Of a stretch of 64,000 nucleotides of DNA, positions 33,904-42,016 are shown in pieces (position 1 is the stretch's first letter; each line of letters starts with the position of its first letter). Source of the DNA: Halobaculum roseum (GTDB lineage: Archaea > Halobacteriota > Halobacteria > Halobacteriales > Haloferacaceae). A program made the translations under genes and the position numbers. The stretch is from positions 1,134,521 through 1,198,520 of the forward strand of contig NZ_CP082286.1 of assembly GCF_019880245.1 (NCBI RefSeq), in the 5' to 3' direction. The notes below the pieces were generated by a model. It was not told the origin of the DNA. It saw nothing but the letters and a program-made list of their open reading frames with translations, and made no database searches.

Positions 33904-34605
33904 TTAGGGGGAGTCCGCCCAGTTGTACCGCATGACGAGGTCCTCCTCGTCGATCTCCCGTGCGAGCTGGTCGACGATCTCGTCGCGGTCGAGGTCGCCG
34001 AACTGCTCCAGCTCGTAGGGCTTCACCGTCACCGGCGAGGACTCGCCGTTGGCGATGCGCTCCTGGAGCTTCGCGACGCCGTACACCAGCGCCTCGGGGC
34101 GCGGCGGGCAGCCGGGGACGTGGATGTCGACCGGGATGACCTCCTCGGCGCCCTTGACCACGTTGTACCCCTCCTGGAACGGGCCGCCGGAGATGGTGCA
34201 CGAGCCCATGCCGATGACGAACTTCGGCTCGGGCATCTGGTCGTACACGCGCTTCATCCGCGGCGCGAACTTCGAGACGATCGTCCCGGGGACGATGATC
34301 ACGTCGGCCTGTCGCGGCGACGCGCGCGGCACACCGGCGCCGAAGCGGTCGAGGTCGTGTTTGACCGCGTAGGTGTGCATCATCTCGATGCTGCAGCAGG
34401 CGATGCCGAACTGCAGCATGAACATCGAGGAGCCCCGCACCCAGTTCATGAACTTGTCGAACTTGGTGAGGATGAACGGCGAGGAGCCGAACGCCTCGCG
34501 CAGCTTCGAGTTGAAGCGGTTGTCCTCGCCCGTCATCCGGGCGTCCCGGGTGTCGGTCAGTACCTGGCTGTCGTCCGTGACGAACGGTCTGTTGTCGCTA
34601 CTCAT
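33904..34605 (-). CDS. nuoB: Complex I-like subunit B
   Basis: A 233-residue subunit that holds cluster N2. The ligands lie in FGIACCSIEMM (tandem Cys), GMGSCTISGGPF and VPGCPPRPEALV, as in all NuoB/PSST. It receives electrons from the I subunit and reduces quinone. The N-terminal 50 residues are a halophilic polar extension (FVTDDSQVLTDTRDARMTG). The start at 34605 (MSSDNRPF) is placed after the nuoA stop, and only 2 nt separate its end from nuoCD. Confidence 0.95.
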   Translation of the reverse strand: MSSDNRPFVTDDSQVLTDTRDARMTGEDNRFNSKLREAFGSSPFILTKFDKFMNWVRGSSMFMLQFGIACCSIEMMHTYAVKHDLDRFGAGVPRASPRQADVIIVPGTIVSKFAPRMKRVYDQMPEPKFVIGMGSCTISGGPFQEGYNVVKGAEEVIPVDIHVPGCPPRPEALVYGVAKLQERIANGESSPVTVKPYELEQFGDLDRDEIVDQLAREIDEEDLVMRYNWADSP

Positions 34606-34606
34606 G

Positions 34607-35020
34607 TCAGGAACGCTCCGTCTTCTGTCTCGCCGCACGCGGGCTGGAGGCCCACTTCACGGCGCCCTGTCGCCACGCCCACACGAGTCCGACGACGAGC
34701 ACCCCGATGAAGATCAGCATCGGGAGCAGCACCGTCGTCAGCCCGACGCCCGCCTCCAGCGCGGGCTGGTAGATGACGGCCCACGGGAAGATCAGAACGG
34801 TCTCGATGTCGAACACGACGAACAGCAGCGCAACCATGTAGTACTGGATGTTGAACTGGATGCCCGTCGCCGACCCCGTCGGGATCTCACCGGACTCGTA
34901 GGTGGCGCTCTTGCCCTGTTCGGGCACGCTGGGGCGGAGGATCGCGGACACCGCCATCATCCCGAGCGGGATGCCCACGCCCATCACCGCCAACGCGCCG
35001 ATCGCTATCCATGCATTCAT
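34607..35020 (-). CDS. nuoA: Complex I-like subunit A
   Basis: A 137-residue, three-helix NuoA/ND3 subunit. The loop YESGEIPTGSATGIQFNIQY and FVVFDIETVLIFPWAV are the family hallmarks; note that Cys of the mammalian loop is replaced by Ser, common in archaea. It is the first gene of the operon. A TATA-like CACTTATCT (minus strand, 35061-35069) lies 41-49 nt upstream. Confidence 0.95.
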   Translation of the reverse strand: MNAWIAIGALAVMGVGIPLGMMAVSAILRPSVPEQGKSATYESGEIPTGSATGIQFNIQYYMVALLFVVFDIETVLIFPWAVIYQPALEAGVGLTTVLLPMLIFIGVLVVGLVWAWRQGAVKWASSPRAARQKTERS

Positions 35021-35060
35021 ACCGGGTTCTCCGTATCGTACGTCGGTTTGGAGGCCCCAC

Positions 35061-35077
35061 AGATAAGTGCTTCACTT
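35061..35077 (-). promoter_or_regulatory. nuo operon promoter with overlapping palindrome
   Basis: TATA-like CACTTATCT (35061-35069 on the minus strand) overlaps the inverted repeat AAGTG-CTT-CACTT (35065-35077). The overlap of a palindrome with the TATA element could allow repression of the nuo operon; this is inference. Confidence 0.4.
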
Positions 35078-35198
35078 ACGCGTGCACGCGTGTACCGCCC
35101 GGTTCGGGGCGACAGGCGCTCCCTCGCGGCGACGGGGTGGTCCTGTCCCCGCGGAGGCGACACGCGGTACCCGGTCGAGAGTACTCGAGACTTCGAGA

Positions 35199-35822
35199 CT
35201 ACTGCTCTCGTCCGCGCGACTCCCGGAACCCCTCGACCCCGAGGTCGTGGAGGTCCGCGGAGACGTCCGCGACGCCCGCCACGAGGTCCTCGTGATACTC
35301 GACGAGGCGCTCCTCGACCTCGTCGTGCTCGCGCCCCAACACCTGCGCCGCCGACAGCGCGGCGTTGAACGACTTGCCGGCGTCGACGGCGACGATGGGG
35401 GCGCCGGTCGGCATCCCGATCACCGAGTCGACGGACTTCTCCTGTACGGGCACGCCGACGACCGGGATCGGGTAGGCGATGCTCGCGGTCATGTTCGGCA
35501 GGTCCGCGGACTTCCCGCCCGCGCCGGCGACGATCACGTCGAGCCCGCGGTCCGCGGCGGTCTCGCCGTAGGCGTACATGAGTTCGGGCGTGCGGTGAGC
35601 CGAAACGACGTACACCTCGTAGGTAAAACGCGCCGCCGGCGGGTCGTGAAAGTCGGTCTGCTCGGCGAATCCCAGCTCGTCGAGCGCGTCGAACGCGCCC
35701 TGCATGGTGTCCAGATCCGAGTCCGACCCCATGATCACGCCCACGTCGGGCGTCGAGTCCGGGTCGGCGTCGCTGTTCGCCTCCGATTCGAGTCGGTCGA
35801 TGAGGTCCTGAACGGTGGTCAT
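35199..35822 (-). CDS. purE: N5-carboxyaminoimidazole ribonucleotide mutase
   Basis: A 207-residue PurE, which rearranges N5-CAIR to CAIR in purine synthesis. The substrate loop is GSDSD (residues 32-36) and the catalytic SAHRTPE (74-80) has the essential His76. An acidic N-terminal region with DSDADPD-like residues and a C-terminal extension add to the core of about 160 residues. The gene lies 54 bp downstream of purK on the same strand, so PurK product N5-CAIR passes to PurE. Confidence 0.95.
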   Translation of the reverse strand: MTTVQDLIDRLESEANSDADPDSTPDVGVIMGSDSDLDTMQGAFDALDELGFAEQTDFHDPPAARFTYEVYVVSAHRTPELMYAYGETAADRGLDVIVAGAGGKSADLPNMTASIAYPIPVVGVPVQEKSVDSVIGMPTGAPIVAVDAGKSFNAALSAAQVLGREHDEVEERLVEYHEDLVAGVADVSADLHDLGVEGFRESRGREQ

Positions 35823-35876
35823 GGGTGGGTGTTAGTCCGTGTGTGTGGGTGTTCGGCGGTGAGTCGCGTGCGGCGG

Positions 35877-37055
35877 TCACTCGAAGGTGAGCCCGTCGCG
35901 CAGGTCGCGGGCGCGGGCGAGCAGGTCGTCGCGGGCGGCGGTGTCGTCGGCCGCGGCGTCGCCGTCGGCGTCGACGAGCGTGAGGTGGCCCATCTTCCGC
36001 AGCGGGCGCGCCTCGCGTTTGCCGTACCAGTGGAGGTTCGCGTTCGGCGCCGCGAGCACGTCGCCGACGCCCGACAGCGACGCCGGGCGGGGCTCGGGCA
36101 CGTCGCCGAGGACGTTCGCCATCACGGTCGGCGCGCGCGCCTCCGCGGTCCCGAGCGGCCACCCGAGGGCCGCGCGGACGTGCTGTTCGAACTGCGAGGT
36201 GGTCGCGCCCTCGATGCTCCAGTGGCCGGAGTTGTGGGGACGCGGGGCGACCTCGTTCACGGAGACGGTACCGTCCGGCTCCCCAAATAACTCCATCGCG
36301 AACACGCCGCGCCCGTCGAGCGTCTCCAGCGTGTCGAGCGCGACCTCGCGGGCACGTTCGGCGACCGCGTCCGAGCACCGGGCGGGCGCGACGGTCTCCC
36401 GGAGGATCTCCTCGCGGTGGACGTTCTCGACGACGGGGAACGCGCGGCGCTCGTCGTCGCCGCGGACGGCGACCACGGAGAGTTCGCGCTCGAAATCGAT
36501 CAGCTCCTCGGCCATCGCGCCGCCCTCGCCGGCACCGACGGCCGCCAGCTTCGCCTCGTAGTCGTCGCCGGGCTCGACGGGGAGGTTGCCGCGGCCGTCG
36601 TAGCCGCCGGTGCGGGCCTTCAGCATGCAGCCGCCGAAGCGGTCGACAGCGTCCGCGAGATCGGCGGCGTCGTCGACGGCGACGAACTCCGGGACGGGGA
36701 TCCCGGCGTCGGCGAACGCTCGCTTCTGGACGAGCTTGTCCTGTATCGTCCGCAACGCGTCCGGCGAGGGGTTGACGGGCACGTCGTACTCCTCGCCGAT
36801 GGCCTCCAGCACATCGGGGTCGGCGAGCTCGATCTCCAACGTCAGCGCGTCGGCCCGGTCGGCCAGCTCGCGGACGGCGTCGGGGTCGTCGAACGCGCCC
36901 TCGATCTGCTCGGCGACCCGAGCGGCGGGGCAGTCGGGCGTCGGGTCGAGCACGACCACGTCGACGCCGAGCGGCGAGGCGGCCTCAGCGAGCATGCGGC
37001 CGAGTTGGCCCCCGCCGACGACGCCCAACGTCGGTCCGGGACAGGTCGGTGTCAC
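35877..37055 (-). CDS. purK: N5-carboxyaminoimidazole ribonucleotide synthase
   Basis: A 392-residue ATP-grasp enzyme that carboxylates AIR using bicarbonate and ATP. GVVGGGQLGRMLAEAASPLG (about 11-30) is the typical N-terminus; LKARTGGYDGRGN (ATP-binding), FERELSVVAVRG and NEVAPRPHNSGHWSIEGA (metal-binding and catalytic strands) are present. The frame extends further upstream, but the GTG at 37055 has a TATA element (AGATTTAT on the minus strand, 37081-37088) 26-33 nt upstream. Confidence 0.95.
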   Translation of the reverse strand: MTPTCPGPTLGVVGGGQLGRMLAEAASPLGVDVVVLDPTPDCPAARVAEQIEGAFDDPDAVRELADRADALTLEIELADPDVLEAIGEEYDVPVNPSPDALRTIQDKLVQKRAFADAGIPVPEFVAVDDAADLADAVDRFGGCMLKARTGGYDGRGNLPVEPGDDYEAKLAAVGAGEGGAMAEELIDFERELSVVAVRGDDERRAFPVVENVHREEILRETVAPARCSDAVAERAREVALDTLETLDGRGVFAMELFGEPDGTVSVNEVAPRPHNSGHWSIEGATTSQFEQHVRAALGWPLGTAEARAPTVMANVLGDVPEPRPASLSGVGDVLAAPNANLHWYGKREARPLRKMGHLTLVDADGDAAADDTAARDDLLARARDLRDGLTFE

Positions 37056-37080
37056 GGGCGCCGGTTCGGCAGGTCCGCGA

Positions 37081-37088
37081 ATAAATCT
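37081..37088 (-). promoter_or_regulatory. TATA box of purK
   Basis: AGATTTAT on the minus strand lies 26-33 nt before the GTG start of purK, consistent with a leaderless purKE transcript. Confidence 0.6.
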
Positions 37089-37174
37089 TGCTTCACGACA
37101 TGGTTTGTATGCACGAACGTGGATTGATCGTGTCCGCGACCGGAACCGGCGGTCGCTGCGACCGTCCGGTACCC

Positions 37175-39175
37175 TCACGCCGACTGCTCGTCGGCGCGGG
37201 TGTCGGCGAGCGCCTCCTCGTCGATGAACACGACGATCCGTTCGCTCCACAGCCGGAAGGCGTACTCGCGGGAGTCGTAGCCGTCGAGGCGCGACTCCAA
37301 CTCCGCGGCGTCGTTCGGCTTCGCGATGACGACCGGCGGCATCTCCTCGGCTGGCGGGAGCTCGTCGTAGCGCGCCTCCGGGGGCGTCGAGGTCACGTTC
37401 GCGTCGTGGAGTTCGAGGTACCACGGCGTCGGAAGCCGGGAGTGCCAGCTCGGCCCGCCGGGGGGCATCCGGTCGACGCTCGACTCGTCGGAGACGTACA
37501 GTCTCGTTCCTCGGCTCGTGCTCGTCCCCACCCACAGCACGTCGGCCCCCTCGTCGTTGTCGCGGGCGACGGCGCCGGCGTCCTGCAGCGCCTCCTTGTA
37601 GGCGTTCTCGGGCTGGGCCCACTGGAGCACCTGTTTGTCCTCCTCGGAGGCGGAGTTCCAGTAGTCGGCGTTCGGGACGGCGACGCCGCCGACGGCCGCG
37701 AGGACGATCAGGCCCGCCAGCGCCGCGGTGACCGTATCCTCGCTCGCGAAGCCGCCCCGCAGCGAGTCGGCCAGTTCGCCGAGCCCGACGGCCGCCGGGA
37801 TCGCCAGCGGGAGCACGATATGGACGGCGGCCCACGGCGCCTCGATGTCGGTCGCGACGGGGTAGCCGACCAGCGACGCGGCGCCCCAGTAGGTCGCGTA
37901 CGCGACGATCGACCGGGTTCCCCGGGCCTCGCCGTAGCCGTCCGCGAGGAAGCCGACGATCGCCAGCACGACGAGCACGCCGGAGCCGTACCCGAGCGTC
38001 TCGACGATGTCCCAGAGGAACGGGACGTACGGGTGCCCGGCGTGACCGCCGGCCGCCCACGTGCCCCAGAACTTCTCGCCGGCGCCCCACGTCGCCTCGT
38101 GTAGTACCGACCCGAGCGTCGGCGCCGCGGCGTCGGCGCCCGCGGCTCCGGCCGAGGCCGACGCGACGCCGAGCGCCTGCCACAGGTCCGGCCGCGGCGC
38201 GTAGAAGAACGCGACGACCCCGAGGAACGTCGCGGCGACGCCGACGGCGCCGACCGGGATCCAGACCGCGAGATGGCCGAGGAACCCGGCCTCTGGCGCC
38301 CAGTGGGCGTCCGGGTCGCGCTCGCGGACCCGGCGCTCGATCCACAGCCTGGTTCGCGATCCGGCGGTCCAGTCGTCGAGGAAGTGGCCGAGCGCGACGA
38401 CCTCGCCGATCGCGGCGTCGAGCGGCGAGCCCGTCCGCCGCGCGGTCCGCACCAGCCGGTGGTCGAGCAGGAGGAACCCGGCGCCGAGGAAGCACGCGAG
38501 GTACACCAGCGCGTTCTCCTTGGCGGTGAACCCCAGCGCGAGCAGGGCGGCCGACCCGAACAGCGGGAGCGTCCGGCGCGTGTCGATCGCGTACACGACG
38601 AGCGCGAACGCGGCGACGGCGAAGCCGCCGACGAGCACGTCGCCGCGCATGAACCGGCCGTAGTAGACGAGCAGCGGGTCGACCGACAGCAACAGCGCGA
38701 GCGCGACGACCTCGCGGTCGCGGAGGCGGTGGCGCAACAGCAGCGCGACCAGCGGGAGCAGCCCGCCGACGAGCGCGACGGGGAGCCGCGCGGCGAAGTC
38801 CGACGCGCCGATGAGGTCGAAGAGGACGTTGTTGACCACCGGGAGGAACGGGCCGTGGATGATCGGGCGGTAGAAGAACTCGCCGGTGGCGTCGAACCGG
38901 AGGATCCAGTAGCCGACGCGGCCCTCGTCCCAGTGGAAGACCCGCTGTCCGAGTTGGACCGTCCGGAGCAGCAGCGAGCCGGCGACGATCAGCAGTACCG
39001 CGACGGTCGCCGGGTCGCCGACGCGGTCGCGGAGGGCGGCGAGCGGCGACCCGGCTCCGGCCGGGAGAACGTCGTCGCCGTCGGGGACGACATCGTCGTC
39101 GGCCTCGGGGGCGTCGTCGTCGCGGTCGCCGGTCCCGTCGGGGGCTGACTCGTCCCCGCCGGCGGGGTCACTCAT
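37175..39175 (-). CDS. Agl23/TIGR03663-like multi-pass membrane protein
   Basis: A 666-residue membrane protein with about 12 helices in an N-terminal GT-C-like body. FHWDEGRVGYWILRF and FFYRPIIHGPFLPVVNNVLF (about 90-130) carry the Asp-Glu pair and HGP motif I recall for the TIGR03663/Agl23 family (flippase activity-associated), which is related to the GT39/PMT glycosyltransferase class and acts in protein N-glycosylation. The C-terminal 170 residues form an extracytoplasmic domain with little Cys and many Asp/Glu. The ATG at 39175 gives MSDPAGGDESAPDG, an acidic disordered start; the 39205 ATG is the alternative. Confidence 0.75.
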   Translation of the reverse strand: MSDPAGGDESAPDGTGDRDDDAPEADDDVVPDGDDVLPAGAGSPLAALRDRVGDPATVAVLLIVAGSLLLRTVQLGQRVFHWDEGRVGYWILRFDATGEFFYRPIIHGPFLPVVNNVLFDLIGASDFAARLPVALVGGLLPLVALLLRHRLRDREVVALALLLSVDPLLVYYGRFMRGDVLVGGFAVAAFALVVYAIDTRRTLPLFGSAALLALGFTAKENALVYLACFLGAGFLLLDHRLVRTARRTGSPLDAAIGEVVALGHFLDDWTAGSRTRLWIERRVRERDPDAHWAPEAGFLGHLAVWIPVGAVGVAATFLGVVAFFYAPRPDLWQALGVASASAGAAGADAAAPTLGSVLHEATWGAGEKFWGTWAAGGHAGHPYVPFLWDIVETLGYGSGVLVVLAIVGFLADGYGEARGTRSIVAYATYWGAASLVGYPVATDIEAPWAAVHIVLPLAIPAAVGLGELADSLRGGFASEDTVTAALAGLIVLAAVGGVAVPNADYWNSASEEDKQVLQWAQPENAYKEALQDAGAVARDNDEGADVLWVGTSTSRGTRLYVSDESSVDRMPPGGPSWHSRLPTPWYLELHDANVTSTPPEARYDELPPAEEMPPVVIAKPNDAAELESRLDGYDSREYAFRLWSERIVVFIDEEALADTRADEQSA

Positions 39176-39328
39176 TGGCGAGCGGTCGCACGCCACCGGT
39201 AACAACTCTTGTGGAATGGATCGTCGGATCGCCGCTCAGGCCCCCGCCGAACGCGACCCCCGCGGACGGAACGGACACATCCGCCCGGAGCGGTACGCAT
39301 TTCAGCGGGCCCGCCGTCGGCTCGCACA

Positions 39329-39757
39329 ATGACCGAGACGACACTCGGCCTGGTGGTCGCGCGCTACTACGCGTCCATCGCCGAAGCCATGGAGGAGTCC
39401 GCCCGCGACGCGGTCGCCGAGCGCGGCGCCGCCGTCGCCGAGACCGTCGACGTACCCGGCGCCTACGACGCGCCGCTGGCGGCCGACCGGCTCGCCCGCC
39501 GCGACGATATCGACGCCGTCGCCGTCGTCGGCACCATCGTCGCCGGCGACACCGACCACGACCAGGTGATCGGCCAGGCCGTCGCGACGAAGCTCGTCGA
39601 CGTGAGCCTCGACCGCGACACCCCCGTCACCTTCGGCGTGTCGGGGCCGGGCCAGTCCGGGGCTGAAGCTCGCGAGCGCGCCGACAAGGGCGCCGAGGCC
39701 GCGAGCGCCGCCTTGGATCTCGCGGAGGGGCTCCCCGCAGCGGAGGTGGCCGCATGA
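39329..39757 (+). CDS. ribH: 6,7-dimethyl-8-ribityllumazine synthase
   Basis: A 142-residue lumazine synthase that condenses 5-amino-6-ribitylamino-uracil with 3,4-dihydroxy-2-butanone-4-phosphate in riboflavin synthesis. Substrate loop VPGAYDAPLAA (about 42-52) and GTIVAGDTDHDQVI (about 68-81, with the catalytic His) match the family. The product is also the precursor of the antenna of the FeS photolyase. The ATG at 39329 was chosen; an in-frame upstream extension would be the shadow of the promoter. The last 4 nt overlap the next gene (ATGA). Confidence 0.93.
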   Translation: MTETTLGLVVARYYASIAEAMEESARDAVAERGAAVAETVDVPGAYDAPLAADRLARRDDIDAVAVVGTIVAGDTDHDQVIGQAVATKLVDVSLDRDTPVTFGVSGPGQSGAEARERADKGAEAASAALDLAEGLPAAEVAA

Positions 39758-40938
39758 GCGGACGGGAGGCCGGCGACGAGTTCGCCTACGACTTCGCCGA
39801 GCGCGTCGGTCGCGTGGAGCCGTCGGCGACGCTGGCCATCTCCAACGCCGCGAACGAACTGGAGGAGGCCGGCCACGACGTGGTCGACCTGTCGGTCGGC
39901 GCGCCCGACTTCCCCACGCCCGAGAACGTCGTCGAGGCCGGCAAGGCCGCGATGGACGCCGGGCACACGGGCTACACCTCCTCGAACGGCGTCCCCGAAC
40001 TGAAGGCGGCCATCGCCGAGAAGCTCCGCGCGGACGACATCGACGCCGACGCCGACGACGTGATCGTCACGCCCGGCGCCAAGCAGGCGCTGTACGAGAC
40101 GGTCCAGACGCTCGTCGACGACGGGGACGAAGTGGTGCTGCTCGACCCCGCGTGGGTGTCCTACGAGGCGATGGTGAAGCTCGCGGGCGGCGACCTCGCT
40201 CGGGTCGATCTCGCGCCCCACGACTTCTCGCTGGCGGACGGGCTCGACGACCTCGCGGCGACAGTTTCGGACGACACGGAACTCCTGATCGTGAACTCCC
40301 CGTCGAACCCGACCGGCGCCGTCTACTCCGACGAGGGCCTCGAAGGCGTTCGCGACCTCGCGGTCGAGCACGACTTCGCGGTCATCTCCGACGAGATCTA
40401 CGACGAGATCGTCTACGGCGTCGAGCAGACCAGCCTCGCGAGCCTCGACGGGATGGCCGACCGCACTGTCACGATCAACGGCTTCTCGAAGGCGTACTCG
40501 ATGACCGGGTGGCGTCTCGGCTACCTCCACGCGCAGGGCGACCTGATCTCGCAGGCGGGGAAGCTCCACAGCCACTCCGTCTCGTGTGCGACGAACTTCG
40601 TCCAGCGCGCGGGCGTCGAGGCCCTGCGCAACACCGACGAGTCCGTCGAGGAGATGCGCGCGGCCTTCGAGTCGCGCCGCGACATGCTCGTCGAGCTGTT
40701 CGACGACCACGGCGTCGACGTGACCGTGCCCGACGGCGCCTTCTACATGATGCTGCCCGTCGCCGAGGACGACTCCGCGTGGGCCGAGGAGGCGATCCAG
40801 GAGGCGCACGTCGCGACCGTCCCCGGCTCCGCCTTCGGCGCGCCGGGCTACGCCCGGATCAGCTACGCCGCCAGCGAGGAGCGCCTGCGCGAGGGCATGG
40901 AGCGCCTCTTCGACGCCGGACTCCTCGGCGACGAGTAG
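39754..40938 (+). CDS. Class I pyridoxal-phosphate aminotransferase
   Basis: A 394-residue fold-type I aminotransferase of the aspartate aminotransferase family. The PLP lysine is in NGFSKAYSMTGWRLGY (about Lys 245), and NSPSNPTGAVYS carries the Asn that stacks on the cofactor. It is close to archaeal and Thermus AspC-like enzymes; the preferred amino acid cannot be fixed from sequence. Start codon overlaps the ribH stop, so the two are co-expressed although unrelated in pathway. Confidence 0.92.
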   Translation: MSGREAGDEFAYDFAERVGRVEPSATLAISNAANELEEAGHDVVDLSVGAPDFPTPENVVEAGKAAMDAGHTGYTSSNGVPELKAAIAEKLRADDIDADADDVIVTPGAKQALYETVQTLVDDGDEVVLLDPAWVSYEAMVKLAGGDLARVDLAPHDFSLADGLDDLAATVSDDTELLIVNSPSNPTGAVYSDEGLEGVRDLAVEHDFAVISDEIYDEIVYGVEQTSLASLDGMADRTVTINGFSKAYSMTGWRLGYLHAQGDLISQAGKLHSHSVSCATNFVQRAGVEALRNTDESVEEMRAAFESRRDMLVELFDDHGVDVTVPDGAFYMMLPVAEDDSAWAEEAIQEAHVATVPGSAFGAPGYARISYAASEERLREGMERLFDAGLLGDE

Positions 40939-41055
40939 CGGAACCATCGCACAACAGTTCTGACTCCCCGGCGCGGTTTCTCGCGGGAGTCCGGGTTCGA
41001 CGACTGCCCGTCCGACCGCCGAGCGACGACGCCCGTCCGAGCCACGGGTGGGACT

Positions 41056-41166
41056 GAAAGGGGCCGCGGCTGTGCGCGAAGGCGCGGACCGACAAGCACC
41101 GCAAGGCGAGCGAAGCGAGCCGAGGAGCGCAGCGGCCGCACCGAGCGCACAGCCGCGGGGGCTTTC
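41056..41166. repeat. 111-bp element with 22-bp imperfect terminal inverted repeats
   Basis: Left arm 41056-41077 and right arm 41145-41166 pair at 19 of 22 positions; the 14-bp inner core CCGCGGCTGTGCGC / GCGCACAGCCGCGG is perfect. The 67-bp centre contains the phased, purine-rich GGCGAGCGAAGCGAGCCGAGG. The element begins with GGGACTGAAAGGGGC, a motif I associate with repeated intergenic elements in haloarchaeal genomes (memory, unverified). It is either a MITE-like element or a strongly folded transcript. It has no coding sequence and no recognisable transposase ends. It lies between the aminotransferase stop (40938) and the nitrile hydratase promoter. Confidence 0.55.
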
Positions 41167-41230
41167 GCGGTCGTCACCACGGTATCGCGGGCGGCGTCCC
41201 GAACCAGATCCATGCTACCGCGTGGCGAGA

Positions 41231-41236
41231 TTTTAT
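41231..41236 (+). promoter_or_regulatory. TATA box of nitrile hydratase operon
   Basis: GATTTTATC (core TTTTAT) lies 25-30 nt before the ATG at 41261, the correct spacing for a leaderless transcript. Confidence 0.65.
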
Positions 41237-41260
41237 CAGCCGCGCCGGAATCAACCGTGT

Positions 41261-41944
41261 ATGGACGGGATCCACGACCTCGGCGGGATGGACTCCTATC
41301 ACGACCTCCCGCCGGACCAGCCCGACGACGCCAGCCCGTTCCACCACGAGTGGGAGGGCGTCGTCCAGTCGCTGTACATCACCGGCCTCGGCTCCGACAC
41401 GTTCGAACTCGACCGCTTCCGGTACACGGTGGAGGGCGACGACCCCGAGCGCTACCTGACGGTTCCCTACTACGAGCGCTGGCTGGGCGCCATCGAGACG
41501 CTGTTCGTCGAGGCGGGCGTCGTCGACGCCGACGAACTCCGCGAGCGCGCGGAGGCGTTCGCCGCGGGCGAAGCCGAGGTGCCGGACGAGACCGACCCCG
41601 ACCGCCTGCCCGCGCTGCTGGAGGGGACCCGCGAGAAGTACCTGAGCCGCCGCGGCGACGGCGACCCGGCGTTCGCCGTCGGCGACCGCGTCCACGTCCG
41701 CAAACGGCATCCCGCGGGACACACACGGTGTCCGCGCTACGTCCGCGGCGCCGAGGGCGAGGTCGTCGCCGACCGCGGCGCCCACGTCTATCCCGACGAG
41801 AACGCCCGCGAGGGGGGCGACGACGAGCGCGCCGAACAGCTCTACAACGTCCGGTTCGACGCCGAGGAGCTGTGGGGCGAGGGCTGCACCGACGCCGACG
41901 GGCTGCACATCGAGCTGTGGGAACCGTACCTGACCGAGGCCTGA
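41261..41944 (+). CDS. nthB: Nitrile hydratase beta subunit
   Basis: A 227-residue beta subunit. MDGIHDLGGMDSYHDLP is the unmistakable N-terminus of NHase beta, which starts with M-D-G-x-H-D-x-G-G. Further typical parts are YYERWLGAIETLF and, in the C-terminal SH3-like domain, RVHVRKRHPAGHTRCPRYVRG with the conserved Arg residues that contact the alpha metal site. With the alpha subunit it hydrates nitriles to amides. The ATG at 41261 follows a TATA box 25-30 nt away. Confidence 0.93.
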   Translation: MDGIHDLGGMDSYHDLPPDQPDDASPFHHEWEGVVQSLYITGLGSDTFELDRFRYTVEGDDPERYLTVPYYERWLGAIETLFVEAGVVDADELRERAEAFAAGEAEVPDETDPDRLPALLEGTREKYLSRRGDGDPAFAVGDRVHVRKRHPAGHTRCPRYVRGAEGEVVADRGAHVYPDENAREGGDDERAEQLYNVRFDAEELWGEGCTDADGLHIELWEPYLTEA

Positions 41945-42016
41945 CCGGTCCGGTCCCGCCGGCCGCGGCCCGGTTCGAGGCGAACGCCTAAGCCCCTACA
42001 CGCGTCACCACGTCAC

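Larger units (their letters stand above)
40939..41260. other. 322-bp intergenic region
   Basis: It holds the 111-bp inverted-repeat element at 41056-41166 and the nitrile hydratase promoter at 41231-41236. The 117 bp before the element contain nothing recognisable. Confidence 0.6.

Noticed and set aside
41094-41140. The repeated GCGAGCGAAGCGAGC stretch as a CRISPR or tRNA
   Set aside because: No spacer-repeat pattern, no cloverleaf and no anticodon stem; it is the central part of the inverted-repeat element.
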